Shown here in pieces: positions 8,398 to 18,720 of a stretch of DNA of 64,000 bases (positions are counted from its first letter, which is position 1; each line of letters opens with the position of its first letter). The DNA comes from a virus, in the IMG/VR virus record IMGVR_UViG_3300022746_000020, positions 1-64,000 of that record; one strand, written 5' to 3'. A program made the translations under genes and the position numbers. The notes below the pieces were generated by a model, which ran no database searches, had not been told where the DNA came from, and saw nothing but the letters and a program-made list of their open reading frames with translations.

Positions 8398-10158
8398 ATG
8401 GCAAAAATATTCACCACTAAATTTAGAACTGCGATGGTTGGCAGAATCATCACATCTAATCCGATCTTTTATATGTTCCTTGGTAAGTCGCAGCCATTTG
8501 CTGACGACCAAAATCCTCCTGAGCCTCTCGATCGGGTGTCGGAAATGTACACAGGTGCATATGATTCTATGATCGTTGCGAAATCGATTGCAACGACTGA
8601 TATGTCGCCTATGATTCCACGAAACGACTGGCAATCGGGCGTTGGATATAAAGCGTATAGGCACGATTCAGGTAGTTTGTATGGTAATACATTCTACGTA
8701 TCTGTAGACTCAGGAAGTGGACATGATGTATTTAAGTGTTTGAGTAACAACAGCACAGTGTCGACTGTCGCTCCCGATGCTACATCTACATCACCTGCTG
8801 ATGATATTTACGAAACTTCTGATGGATATCAATGGAAGTATATGTACACTATTCCAAATGCTACGTTTGCAAAATTCGCTTCTGACGACTTTATTCCAGT
8901 ATTTGCAAATGCAGCAGTCGTCGGCAATGCAGTATCCGGCGCCATCGACTATGCACAAGTGACGTATGGTGGTTCAAACTACGATGCATTTACAAGCGGT
9001 ACAATTCAAGCTACATCTGTCGGCGGTAATGCGTTGGTGTATGTAATTGAGTCGTCTGCTTCATCGAATGCCAACTTCTACAACGGATCAGCAATTAAAA
9101 TTACAACCGGCACTGGTGCTGGCCAGCAAAGAACTGTCACTGGTTATACTGTATCGGGAGCTACACGTACGGTCGTCCTCGATCAGCCATTTGATCTGAC
9201 ACCATCAACGTCATCGACGTATGAAATTACTCCAAACGTAATCGTCGTCGGAAATGGCAGCGACTTCCAAGCTCGTGCCCTAGTAAATTCAGCAGCATCT
9301 AATTCGGTATACAAAATCGAGATTACGAAACGCGGAAGCGGTTACACAACAGCATCTTTATACTTCTCCGGTAACACAGGCGGCGTAAGTAATACCGCTA
9401 CAGCAGAAGCGATCATTGGCCCGAAAGGCGGCCATGGGTATGACCCTGTTAATGAGCTCGGCGGTAGATATTTGTGTATCACCACGACATTCAATAGCGC
9501 TGACATTGAAGCCAATAACAAAGTGTTGGATACAAATGAATTCCGTTCGATTGGTATTTTGTCCAACCCGATGATGGCCAACATCCAATTGTCGTATACT
9601 AGTGCAACTGGGTCGTTTATTGTCGGTGAGACAATAACTCAACCGACAACGAATGCTACCGGTAAGGTCGTAACGCTATCTGCCAACACATTGACTCTTA
9701 CCAACGTAACCCGCCATTTCCGTACTGGTAACTCTAGTGTGAATTACATTGTCGGTGGCAGCTCTACTACAACAGCTGAAGTTTTGGCAGTCCGCAATAA
9801 CGGAAGCGCAAACTTAGTTGCTAACGTCAGCTATGCATGCCAACTTACAAAATTGAACATCTCATCACTTTCAGGTTCATTCGTTGCGAATGAAACAGTA
9901 ACATTGACTGGCAATACAGCAACATCGAACGCAATTGTATACTTTGCAAACACATCACAAGTATGGCTGACACAATTGCAAGGTAATATAGGAACAGACA
10001 TTTCGAGCCCAGTAACTGGCTCATCAGCACCGATTGATAGTGTGATACCTGCAGATATTATTTACGGATCCGGCGATATTATGTACATGGAGAATTTTTC
10101 GCCGATAAATAAAGCATCAGGTCAAACAGAATCAATCAAAGCTATTATAGAATTCTAA
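8398..10158 (+). CDS. gp8: Baseplate wedge protein gp8-like, enlarged
   Basis: Both ends match T4 gp8: near the N-terminus TTKFRT, FLGKSQPF, VSEMYT, and MIPRNDW (about 68-74), then SDGYQWKYMYTIP (about 141-153); at the C-terminus GDIMYMENFSPINKASGQTE (about 561-580), like T4's GEMIYMENRPPIIMAMDQTE. At 586 residues it is about 250 longer than T4 gp8 (334 aa). The extra length is inserted in the middle as beta-rich modules, including SATGSFIVGETITQPTTNAT near residue 400, which resembles modules in the gp53- and gp7-like proteins. In T4, gp8 dimers clamp gp7 and gp10 in the wedge. It starts one base after the preceding stop. Confidence 0.85.
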   Translation: MAKIFTTKFRTAMVGRIITSNPIFYMFLGKSQPFADDQNPPEPLDRVSEMYTGAYDSMIVAKSIATTDMSPMIPRNDWQSGVGYKAYRHDSGSLYGNTFYVSVDSGSGHDVFKCLSNNSTVSTVAPDATSTSPADDIYETSDGYQWKYMYTIPNATFAKFASDDFIPVFANAAVVGNAVSGAIDYAQVTYGGSNYDAFTSGTIQATSVGGNALVYVIESSASSNANFYNGSAIKITTGTGAGQQRTVTGYTVSGATRTVVLDQPFDLTPSTSSTYEITPNVIVVGNGSDFQARALVNSAASNSVYKIEITKRGSGYTTASLYFSGNTGGVSNTATAEAIIGPKGGHGYDPVNELGGRYLCITTTFNSADIEANNKVLDTNEFRSIGILSNPMMANIQLSYTSATGSFIVGETITQPTTNATGKVVTLSANTLTLTNVTRHFRTGNSSVNYIVGGSSTTTAEVLAVRNNGSANLVANVSYACQLTKLNISSLSGSFVANETVTLTGNTATSNAIVYFANTSQVWLTQLQGNIGTDISSPVTGSSAPIDSVIPADIIYGSGDIMYMENFSPINKASGQTESIKAIIEF

Positions 10159-10169
10159 GGAAAAGCTAA

Positions 10170-13100
10170 ATGCCATTAGACAAACAGTCGACAACTCTAA
10201 GACAATCGCCTTACTTCGACGACTACAACGAAGAAAGCAACTATCATAGAGTATTGTTTAAGCCATCGGTGGCTGTACAAGCGCGCGAGTTGACTCAACT
10301 GCAAACAATCTTGCAAAACCAGATCGAGCGCTTTGGTGATAACATATATCAAACAGGCACTATCATCAAGGGATGTTCCTTGATCACTGATTCTGAGTAT
10401 CACTATGTAAAGTTGTTCGATTTGCAACCGAGTGGTGATAACTATTCAATCTCGGCGCTCGTCAATACCTACGTCGTCGAATCGACAAGTAATCTGCATG
10501 CACTGACCGTCAACTATGCACAAGGCGGCCAGCAGCTCGATCCAGACTTGAACACATTGTACTTGAAGTACTTGAACACTGGTATCAATGGCGAAAAGAC
10601 ATATAGCAACAACTCCGTTCTCACTTCCTACCACCGCGATTATCGCGTCGAATCTATCAGCGTTGTTGATGGCGGTACGTTGTACTCTAACAGCGACGTT
10701 GTTGGGTTCGTAAGCAATACTGGATCCGGTGCAAGTGCTCAAATTATCACGTATGCTAACGGTACAATCCGTAGTGTGAATGTCGTTGAGCGAGGAATCG
10801 GCTACACTACGATTCCAGACATCACCATCACGTCTACGAATGGTGCTGGCGCTGTATTGAACGTGGTCAACTACCTTGCTCAAGTGCAGGTTGCTAATAG
10901 CGTATATACTGCACCAGTTGGCCGCGGTACTGCTATCAAGACGTCCGATGGTGTTATATACCAAAAAGGTCACTTCATCCGCGTCGCTGCACATGAAACG
11001 ATTCTTTCGAAATATGATACGACACCTAATAACGTTGCAGTTGGTTTCGTTACTAGCGAAGCTGTTGTTAACAGCAACTCTGATCAAACATTGCTTGACA
11101 ATGCTGGTGGCACCACTAACTATACAGCTCCAGGCGCAGACCGTCTCAAGTTGACAGCTAACCTAGTCGCATTGTCTGTAGCTAATGCGGCAAGCAATAA
11201 CGAATTCTTGACGTTATATGAATACCAAGATGGTCGCGTCATAAAGGACCGCACATTTACACAATACAACTCGATCAACAAAGAGTTGGCTCGTCGTACA
11301 TATGAAGAGTCAGGTAACTACGTCGTTAACCCATTTACATTGTATTCTGAATCAATCGCAAGCAACACAACTCATCTAAGTATGGTTGTTGGTGCTGGTG
11401 TTGGCTACGTTGAAGGCGGTCGTGTTGAGATTATGAACAACACACGCTACCCTATCCGCAAGGCTACAGATACAGCAACAGATACAACACAAACCATCGC
11501 TACCAACTATGGCGGCTATGTGTTGGTGAAAGAACTGATGGGCAACTTTGATGTAAAGAATGCATCTACCGTCACTCTGTACAATGACCCATCTGCCCCA
11601 CTCGGCCGTCTCGCAATCAGCGCTGGCAATGGCATTGGAGCACCGTCTGGAGGCGTCCAAATCGGCACAGCTCGTGTGCGTTCATTGGCATACGATTCTG
11701 GAACCCCAGGATCTGCAGAGTGTACATATCGTATGTACCTGTTCGACGTACAAATGTCGCCAGGATATGCCTTCAAAGATGTACGTACTGTATTGTATAA
11801 CAGCACAGGTGTTGCAGACATTATTTGGGATTCGGCACTCGGCTATGCAGTGCAATATGATGCCGATTTTGATCGTTTGATATTTGAAACTGGTACATTT
11901 GCCGTCCAACAGCTCGACAACGAAGTTGTAATCGATCGTACATCGAACAACACAGGTTCGTTTACGTTGTCTGGTGACTTGAGTATCTCGTTGGGTAGTG
12001 GCGTTCAGTTCCCATACGAAGCTAGCTCTACGCTGAATACTATTCAAGAGCGCGATTTCATCGTTATCCCAAGCAGCGCGATGACTAAGTCATCGAATAA
12101 TAGTGGTACTGTTACAGTCACGTCTGGCGCTAACACTGTGACGGGCACTGGTACGTTGTTTACTACAGAATATACTGTTGGTCAATATATCAAAGTCGGT
12201 AATACCAGCGTATCTGGCAACACTGCACTGATTACGCGCATCATCTCCAACACATCGATACAGGTGTCTACAAACTGGGGTGCTTCGTGGACAGGCAACG
12301 CTCACCACACCACATATCCAGCTAACGTGCCTATCGATTTTGCACCAACCGGTCGTACAATCGCTACTGATTCTACACGTAGTGCGATTACAGTCTCTTT
12401 GGGTCACCCAATTACGGCGACTGCTGGCGCTACAGTCTACCACGATGCCGAGTTCGACTCTCCTGCTGTTCGTGTTAAGACAGCTAACACATATTATGTA
12501 AAGATTTCTAATACAGCGACTACTACATCAACACGTGGTCCATGGAGCTTAGGTATTCCTGACGTAGTAGATTTGGTCGGCGTATATGTTGGCACAGGCA
12601 CATCATACGCTAACACATCTACGACAAACTACCGTGACAGTTTTGTAATCGACAGTGGACAGACAGACAACTTCTACGGCCTATCTACATTGAAGATTCG
12701 CCCAGGTGCTTCTATTTCGCTGACGAACAAGAACCTGTTGGTCGTCGTTAAGGCGATGACGCACGGCGTTGGTACATACATCTCTACAGAATCATATAGT
12801 GGTTCGATCGACGACACAACCAACCCATTGCCAAGCAACAAGATCAGAACTCAGGACATCCCTGTGTTTGTATCACCAAAGACTGGTAAGGCATACGATC
12901 TTCGTAACGTGATTGACTTCCGTCCTATCTGTTCAAACACAGCTGTTATGGCCACCGATGCTGCTACTGCAACAATCGATCCAAGCAGCACGGTGACGTT
13001 CGCTGCTACAGATAAGAAGTTCCCTTCACCAACAAGATCGTTCACTGGCTCGGTAACATCATATCTTGCCCGCCGTGACAGAATTATCATCGACAAGGTT

Positions 13101-16100
13101 GGTTCTATCCGTATCGTTGAAGGTACTCCGTCCAACTCTCCATCTGTTCCAGTGGAACCAGAAGGATGTATGACGATCGGTGTTGTCAACGTACCACCAT
13201 ATCCAAGTCTATCTGCCAAAGACGCTGCCGATAGTGGCCGCCCAGACCTTGGCGTATATGTGCTTCCACAACAAAACCGTAGATACACGATGAAGGATAT
13301 TTCCGACATCGAAGGACGTATCAGCCGTTTGGAATACTATACTCTATTGAACACATTGGAAACCAGCACCAAGCAAATGGTGCTGCCAGGTGAAGCAAAC
13401 TCTTCGATTGAGCGCTTCAAGAACGGGTTCTTTGTAGATCCAATGACTGATTATAACGTATCTAACCTTCAAGATCCTGAGTACAAGATCTTGATTGATA
13501 CAGTTAGTGGCATTGCACGTCCATACTTCTCAGATGCTCGCGTCGACCTTCAATTCAACGAAGCAGCAAGCTCGAATGTCAGCAGACACGGCGACCACGT
13601 ATTGCTCAATTACAGCAATACGACGATCATGTTGAGTCAGCCTACTGCTACCAAGGAGCGTACGCTCGTTGACCAGTATTGGAGATATGTTGGTAACTTG
13701 ACAACAGTTCCTTCATTTGACAGCTACTACGATATTGCAAATACGTCCGTATCTGTCGTCATCGACTTGGCTTCTCCGCTGAACAGCCTTGCACAAGCTA
13801 CGTCTGCAGCTCTTTCACAATTGAAAGTTAACACCAACGTACTCGGCTCTGTTAATGCTGGAAGTTCATATTTGATCAGCCAATCTGGATTGACTCAAAC
13901 ATGGAGACAAGACGTCAACACTGCTCTCAATGATACTAAGGTAACATTGTCTGGTGGCGTTACAACTTCAAACGCAACGACAGTTGATATCTTGAATAGT
14001 TTGGAGCTGCAACAATACATTCGTGATCAACGCATCCATTTCGTGAGCACCGGCCTACGTCCAGGCGCACGTCACTGGGTATACTTTGATGGCGTGCAGA
14101 TCTCCGACAGAGCAGCTCCTGCTCAAGTTGATCTGACATTATCACAATTGCTACCAACATCATTCGTCGCAACAGGAACAATCGGTTCTCCGTTAGTGGC
14201 TAATAGTTCTGGCGTGATTGCTGGCTATATCGACCTTCCAAAGTCGACATACTTCGTCGGTGAGCGCTCTGTTGTATTGATGGACGTTGATAATGTCGTA
14301 TCAGAAGCTACTGCAACGTCGCGTGGCCTCGGTAAGTTTACTGCATATGCATTCTCTGGAAACAGAACAAATCTATCGATCTCTACTAAGACTATCGACG
14401 TGGCTGGCGGAAGCGGTTTCTCTGCAACAAACTACTTGTCTGCAACATACTATCGCAACGATCATACTGATTTCCATGTTCAGTTACCTAACCCAGACCC
14501 ACTAGCACAGACATTCAAGGTGCAGTCGACTGGCGATCAAACTGATGGCATTTTTGTTACAAGCGTTGATGTGTTCTTCAAGGCAAAAGATGTTTCACAA
14601 GGTGTTACACTAGAGCTCCGTGAAACAGTGAATGGTGTTCCGGCATCTGTTATTGTTCCGTTCTCACGTGTATACAAGACAAGCAGTCAAGTATCAGTCA
14701 GTAACAACGCAACGGCTGCTACAACGTTTGAATTTGTAACTCCAGTATACCTAAGAGCAAATAGCGATTACGCTATCGTATTGTATCCTGATGCTAACAC
14801 ACCAGAATACCGCATCTACACTGCTCGCGTTGGTTACAAAGACTTGACAAATCCTAGCTTGACAGTCAACCAAAACTGGGGTCTTGGAACTCTGTTCTAT
14901 TCGACGTCTGGTTCTGTATGGACACCTGTTCAAGACGAGGATTTGAAGTTCACTATCAAACGTGCTGTATTCCAAAGCACTAATGGTACTGCTGTTCTCA
15001 ACAACGGCGACTATGAATTCTTATCAATCAATGCTGCATCTGGTACTGTTCGTGGTGGCGAAGCTATTGCTCAGCTCCACCCAAGCAACTATCTGAATAC
15101 AACGCTTATGACATCAACGGCGACTAACGTGATTGGTACTAGCACCAACATGACATCGTCGCTTGCTGCTGGCGATAACGTATTGATCATCTATGGTAAT
15201 AACCAAACAGTAAGTACTGGTAATGTTACTGTCAGCTCGACAATCGTAACGAACGCTGCTGGCCAAACAACATCGTTCAATACAGATTACAGCAACGGCA
15301 GCTTCATCAAGCTCGGTAGCTCGGCAAACGGTGAAATCCGTCAAGTTGTATCTGTTACAAACAGCTCGATGATGATTATCGATGCTCCGATCGTCGGCAA
15401 CACGACAAGCACACAGCAATACCGTATCTCTCCTGTATTCCAGGTAGCAAAGGTATTGGCTGCTAACTCGTCTACAATCACATTGAACAAGTCTGCATCG
15501 ACTACCACGTCTGCTACTGTTCAAGCTACGATCCAAAAAGTCGTAGCAGGTACTGTTGACACATACGATTATGGCAACAACATCATCTACATCAACAACT
15601 CCTCGTCCGCAAACGACACATTCAAGTTCTTTACTTCGAATAGCACATATCGTGGAACGATTGTTGGCGATACTACACAAGCTACGGCTGAAGTTACTGG
15701 TATCAATAACATTAGTGTCAACTTCTTCAAACCATTCTTCAGCACGATCGTGACTCCTGGAACATCGTTGTCGTTGACGTCGACATTCACACTGCAAAAT
15801 ACAGGTGCTACTGATACGAAGTTGTATGAACTTGGAATGTTGAACAAATTGACGTTCAATGATAGCGCTATGATTAAGAGTCGTAGTAACGAGATCGTTG
15901 GTTCTGTTGTCAATAAGTCATTCTCTGTATCGATGAGCTACAGCACGTCTTCAACAGACACATCTCCCGTACTCGACGTCAACCCTATCAGCGTAATCAC
16001 TACACGCAACTTGATCAACGACTCTACCACAAACGAAACAACACGTTATGGTAGCGCATTGAGCAAGTATATCTCTAAGCGTCTTGCGCTGACAGAAGGT

Positions 16101-16724
16101 ATGGATGCGGAAGACGTTAAAGTGTTCTTGACAGCATACAAGCCAACAGGTACCAACATCGACGTTTATGCTAAGGTGTTGAACTTCAGCGATGGCGAAC
16201 TGTTCGAGGATAAGGATTGGACATTGCTTGAGCAATCAACATCTCCATATATGTACAGTGATTCGTTGAATGATCAAGACTATCGTGAGTATGAGTACAC
16301 ATTCCCACAAACTGCACCTTCGTTGCAACTAAGTGGTGTAGCTCAAACATACACTAACACCACAATCACGGGTATTGGTACAGCGTTCGATACGTACTTG
16401 GCTGCTGGCGATTTCATCAAGGTCGTCAAATCAAATACACTGACTGACTATGATATGCTGCGCGTAGCTTCTGCTAACAGCAGCACAATCACAACAACGA
16501 CAGATGTTTCATTCACATCGACTGGCTGTACAATTGAGAAAGTCACTCAGCCGAAAGCTGCGTTTAAATACTGCCGTAATAGCTACATTGTACGCTACCA
16601 CGGTCTAACTGGTGCGGCATATGATACGTATAAGTATTTGGCTATCAAGATTGTATTGAGATCTCCATACTCATACTTGGTACCAACAGTCAATGACGTT
16701 CGTGCACTCGCAGTATCGGTATGA
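10170..16724 (+). CDS. Giant virion structural protein, DUF4815 type
   Basis: At 2184 residues this is the longest gene in the window. The N-terminus (SPYFDDYNEESNYHRVLFKP, then AVQARELTQLQTILQNQIE at about 35-53) is the signature of DUF4815 proteins found next to baseplate genes in marine T4-like phages. A second conserved stretch, MKDISDIEGRISRLEYYTLL, lies near residue 1040. The rest is beta-rich with many Ser/Thr/Asn, and late segments (about 1480-1600) look like carbohydrate-binding or jelly-roll folds. It occupies the place where T4 encodes gp9-gp12, so a role as a peripheral baseplate or fibre-attachment component is inferred. SD AAGGAA lies just upstream; the end overlaps the next gene by 4 bases (ATGA). 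Confidence 0.75.
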   Translation: MPLDKQSTTLRQSPYFDDYNEESNYHRVLFKPSVAVQARELTQLQTILQNQIERFGDNIYQTGTIIKGCSLITDSEYHYVKLFDLQPSGDNYSISALVNTYVVESTSNLHALTVNYAQGGQQLDPDLNTLYLKYLNTGINGEKTYSNNSVLTSYHRDYRVESISVVDGGTLYSNSDVVGFVSNTGSGASAQIITYANGTIRSVNVVERGIGYTTIPDITITSTNGAGAVLNVVNYLAQVQVANSVYTAPVGRGTAIKTSDGVIYQKGHFIRVAAHETILSKYDTTPNNVAVGFVTSEAVVNSNSDQTLLDNAGGTTNYTAPGADRLKLTANLVALSVANAASNNEFLTLYEYQDGRVIKDRTFTQYNSINKELARRTYEESGNYVVNPFTLYSESIASNTTHLSMVVGAGVGYVEGGRVEIMNNTRYPIRKATDTATDTTQTIATNYGGYVLVKELMGNFDVKNASTVTLYNDPSAPLGRLAISAGNGIGAPSGGVQIGTARVRSLAYDSGTPGSAECTYRMYLFDVQMSPGYAFKDVRTVLYNSTGVADIIWDSALGYAVQYDADFDRLIFETGTFAVQQLDNEVVIDRTSNNTGSFTLSGDLSISLGSGVQFPYEASSTLNTIQERDFIVIPSSAMTKSSNNSGTVTVTSGANTVTGTGTLFTTEYTVGQYIKVGNTSVSGNTALITRIISNTSIQVSTNWGASWTGNAHHTTYPANVPIDFAPTGRTIATDSTRSAITVSLGHPITATAGATVYHDAEFDSPAVRVKTANTYYVKISNTATTTSTRGPWSLGIPDVVDLVGVYVGTGTSYANTSTTNYRDSFVIDSGQTDNFYGLSTLKIRPGASISLTNKNLLVVVKAMTHGVGTYISTESYSGSIDDTTNPLPSNKIRTQDIPVFVSPKTGKAYDLRNVIDFRPICSNTAVMATDAATATIDPSSTVTFAATDKKFPSPTRSFTGSVTSYLARRDRIIIDKVGSIRIVEGTPSNSPSVPVEPEGCMTIGVVNVPPYPSLSAKDAADSGRPDLGVYVLPQQNRRYTMKDISDIEGRISRLEYYTLLNTLETSTKQMVLPGEANSSIERFKNGFFVDPMTDYNVSNLQDPEYKILIDTVSGIARPYFSDARVDLQFNEAASSNVSRHGDHVLLNYSNTTIMLSQPTATKERTLVDQYWRYVGNLTTVPSFDSYYDIANTSVSVVIDLASPLNSLAQATSAALSQLKVNTNVLGSVNAGSSYLISQSGLTQTWRQDVNTALNDTKVTLSGGVTTSNATTVDILNSLELQQYIRDQRIHFVSTGLRPGARHWVYFDGVQISDRAAPAQVDLTLSQLLPTSFVATGTIGSPLVANSSGVIAGYIDLPKSTYFVGERSVVLMDVDNVVSEATATSRGLGKFTAYAFSGNRTNLSISTKTIDVAGGSGFSATNYLSATYYRNDHTDFHVQLPNPDPLAQTFKVQSTGDQTDGIFVTSVDVFFKAKDVSQGVTLELRETVNGVPASVIVPFSRVYKTSSQVSVSNNATAATTFEFVTPVYLRANSDYAIVLYPDANTPEYRIYTARVGYKDLTNPSLTVNQNWGLGTLFYSTSGSVWTPVQDEDLKFTIKRAVFQSTNGTAVLNNGDYEFLSINAASGTVRGGEAIAQLHPSNYLNTTLMTSTATNVIGTSTNMTSSLAAGDNVLIIYGNNQTVSTGNVTVSSTIVTNAAGQTTSFNTDYSNGSFIKLGSSANGEIRQVVSVTNSSMMIIDAPIVGNTTSTQQYRISPVFQVAKVLAANSSTITLNKSASTTTSATVQATIQKVVAGTVDTYDYGNNIIYINNSSSANDTFKFFTSNSTYRGTIVGDTTQATAEVTGINNISVNFFKPFFSTIVTPGTSLSLTSTFTLQNTGATDTKLYELGMLNKLTFNDSAMIKSRSNEIVGSVVNKSFSVSMSYSTSSTDTSPVLDVNPISVITTRNLINDSTTNETTRYGSALSKYISKRLALTEGMDAEDVKVFLTAYKPTGTNIDVYAKVLNFSDGELFEDKDWTLLEQSTSPYMYSDSLNDQDYREYEYTFPQTAPSLQLSGVAQTYTNTTITGIGTAFDTYLAAGDFIKVVKSNTLTDYDMLRVASANSSTITTTTDVSFTSTGCTIEKVTQPKAAFKYCRNSYIVRYHGLTGAAYDTYKYLAIKIVLRSPYSYLVPTVNDVRALAVSV

Positions 16725-16939
16725 TATTACAAACTACCGATACTAACTTTGCGCGTGATACAGAGAGTCACGCGGTAATAAATACAAATACTACCGCGTA
16801 CATGCTCTACAAACAACAGCGAGATAAGTCACGCACGATCGACGCTCTCGCTGATGAAGTCAGCGATTTGAAGAATGACATCAGCGAAATAAAACAATTA
16901 TTAGGACAATTGATTAAACATGCCTCTACTAATAGCTAA
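16721..16939 (+). CDS. Small coiled-coil protein, unknown
   Basis: A 72-residue protein that starts inside the stop of the DUF4815 gene (ATGA overlap) and ends 20 bases into the next gene. The C-terminal half (about 36-66, DALADEVSDLKNDISEIKQL) is a predicted heptad coiled coil with I/L at a and d positions. I do not recognise a family. Tight coupling to the giant protein suggests it is made in ratio with it, as a structural linker or an assembly factor. Confidence 0.65.
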   Translation: MILQTTDTNFARDTESHAVINTNTTAYMLYKQQRDKSRTIDALADEVSDLKNDISEIKQLLGQLIKHASTNS

Positions 16940-17723
16940 CGTAAACCCAACATCTGACACGTTTCAGTCTTGGGTAGATAAAACGAATCAGATCGCTGAT
17001 GCTATGTCTACTGTTGTCCTTACGACAGCAGCTAACTCAGTTGGTGGACAGAATAGCGCAAACGCCTTCGTTAATGGCATCTTTGCAGCTCAGACGATGG
17101 TTGCAGTTGGAGAGTTGAGAGGCGGTGGTGTTACTTCGTCCGCCAACCTCATCATTTCATCGAACGCACATTTTACTGGTGCCAACCTAAGCGCTGCAAC
17201 CACATACCTTAACCTACAAGCAACTGCTACTCTTGCTAATACTACTACCCTGACAATCAACGGAACGACTGCTAACGTCGCTTCCAATCTATATGTCAAA
17301 GGCACGTCGCTTACAGTCGTATCTACAGGCCGCGTTGGTATCAACACTGCAACGGCTGATGCTGCATTAACTGTGTCAGGAAGCGCTAACGTTTCTCAAG
17401 CGTTGTATGTTGGCACGACAACAACATTAAATGGTAACGTTGTTGCTACAGCTAACGTTACATTATATAACGCAGCAAACAATACTCAAGGTATATTGTA
17501 CTTCGGCAACACCGCAACACGATATATGCAATATGACGGCACTAAGTTCGTCATAGCGACAGCTAACCTTCAAGTAAATGGATACATCACTGCCAGTGGC
17601 ATTACTACTGTAGGCAATACTGGTATTGATGGTGTAAACGTTGCTGCATTCAAATCGACCTATGATGGTCGTACTATTTTAAAAGTATATGATGTAAATG
17701 GCACTCAGCTATTTTCAATGTAA
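16920..17723 (+). CDS. Tail fibre-like structural protein
   Basis: 267 residues. The N-terminus (TSDTFQSWVDKTNQIADAMSTVVLT, about 10-37) resembles a phage fibre attachment helix; the remainder is a run of short beta segments with alternating Thr/Ala/Asn and GNTT/ANV-like turns, the same style as the long fibre proteins from 28 kb onward. It ends with a compact GRTILKVYDVNGTQLFSM cap. A tail fibre or fibre-connector role is inferred from composition and position; no enzymatic motif is visible. Confidence 0.6.
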   Translation: MPLLIANVNPTSDTFQSWVDKTNQIADAMSTVVLTTAANSVGGQNSANAFVNGIFAAQTMVAVGELRGGGVTSSANLIISSNAHFTGANLSAATTYLNLQATATLANTTTLTINGTTANVASNLYVKGTSLTVVSTGRVGINTATADAALTVSGSANVSQALYVGTTTTLNGNVVATANVTLYNAANNTQGILYFGNTATRYMQYDGTKFVIATANLQVNGYITASGITTVGNTGIDGVNVAAFKSTYDGRTILKVYDVNGTQLFSM

Positions 17724-17733
17724 TTGGTGATAT

Positions 17734-18717
17734 ATGGGTAGACCGTTAAAGATTGATGCATATGATGCGGGTAGCATTTCCTTGAAGGAGATGTCCAACG
17801 CCGACATATACAATGCTATTAGCTTTCATGTGCTCAAGGAGTTTGCTTCTAGTAGCAGCACTGGAAGCCTGGTAAGCCCTCAAGGCGGCGCTAGTAATAT
17901 AGGTAGCTTTGTTGATGTGTACCGCACATCGGCTCCAGGCACACATGATGGTACCGCCGGATATTTGTCATCATCGACAATTACCGTTGCACAATTAACC
18001 GGAACGATAAGCGAGACGTTCACGCGTCCTATTGGATGGTCAACAACTTTGTCTGCTTTGCAGGAAATGTCTGATGATGATATCAACACGTATATTATCG
18101 ATCCGGCGATCACAACAATGACCAATGGTGGACTTGGTTCTTACTACATCAGCTCCACTACTCCGAGCCATGTAGCTGGAGCCACGTGGACGCAAGTGTT
18201 CAGTATCAACGACTATGCATACACTGGTTCCAATGTAGGAACGACGTATGTGTGGCAGCTGACGAACTTGGCTACGCCAACTACACTTTACCCAATCAAG
18301 TGGAATAGTAGCAGCTCACTCCGCGAAATTGATCAAACAACAATCAAACTGTTGGTTCAACGTCTGCGTAACCGTATAATTAGCACTGGGCGAGGTACAT
18401 ACGCTATACAAGCAACAGCTCCTAGCTACGGCAGCTGGGCTCAGATGGGCGGTTCGTACACCGACACTCAACAAACAGCAGGCAACGTCGCATATACTGG
18501 CACGTATACCGGATCCTACACCGGTACATATGCTGGTACGTATTCTGGCACATACAGTACATGGTATGGTAGCTCGCACAATGATTATACTGGCTACTAC
18601 ACTGGTTATTATACTGGGTATTATACAGGCAACTATACAGGTTACTACACAGGCCTGACAGTAGGAAATACAACAGAGACAGTCGGTTCCGTTGCATTAT
18701 GGGTCCGCAGGAGTTAA
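17734..18717 (+). CDS. Structural protein with three L-x-E-M repeats and a Tyr-Thr-Gly repeat tail
   Basis: 327 residues. Three related helical segments occur at about 16-32 (LKEMSNADIYNAI), 108-124 (LQEMSDDDINTYI) and 194-212 (LREIDQTTIKLLV), each preceded by a Trp/Pro or Asp-rich lead-in, so the protein looks like three copies of one unit joined by beta segments. Residues about 253-310 are almost only Y, T, G, A and S in a degenerate 4-residue pattern (YTGT, YTGS, YTGY). Genes with a similar start (MG-PLKI) occur in the same place in marine T4-like phages as I recall; function is unknown, most likely virion structure. Confidence 0.65.
   Translation: MGRPLKIDAYDAGSISLKEMSNADIYNAISFHVLKEFASSSSTGSLVSPQGGASNIGSFVDVYRTSAPGTHDGTAGYLSSSTITVAQLTGTISETFTRPIGWSTTLSALQEMSDDDINTYIIDPAITTMTNGGLGSYYISSTTPSHVAGATWTQVFSINDYAYTGSNVGTTYVWQLTNLATPTTLYPIKWNSSSSLREIDQTTIKLLVQRLRNRIISTGRGTYAIQATAPSYGSWAQMGGSYTDTQQTAGNVAYTGTYTGSYTGTYAGTYSGTYSTWYGSSHNDYTGYYTGYYTGYYTGNYTGYYTGLTVGNTTETVGSVALWVRRS
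18484..18660 (+). repeat. Degenerate 12-base coding repeat (Tyr-Thr-Gly-x)
   Basis: The 3' part of the preceding gene contains about a dozen tandem units of roughly 12 bases encoding Y-T-G-(T/S/Y/N), split by a spacer encoding STWYGSSHND. Synonymous codons vary between units, so selection appears to act on the protein pattern rather than recent slippage alone. Confidence 0.75.
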
Positions 18718-18720
18718 TAA

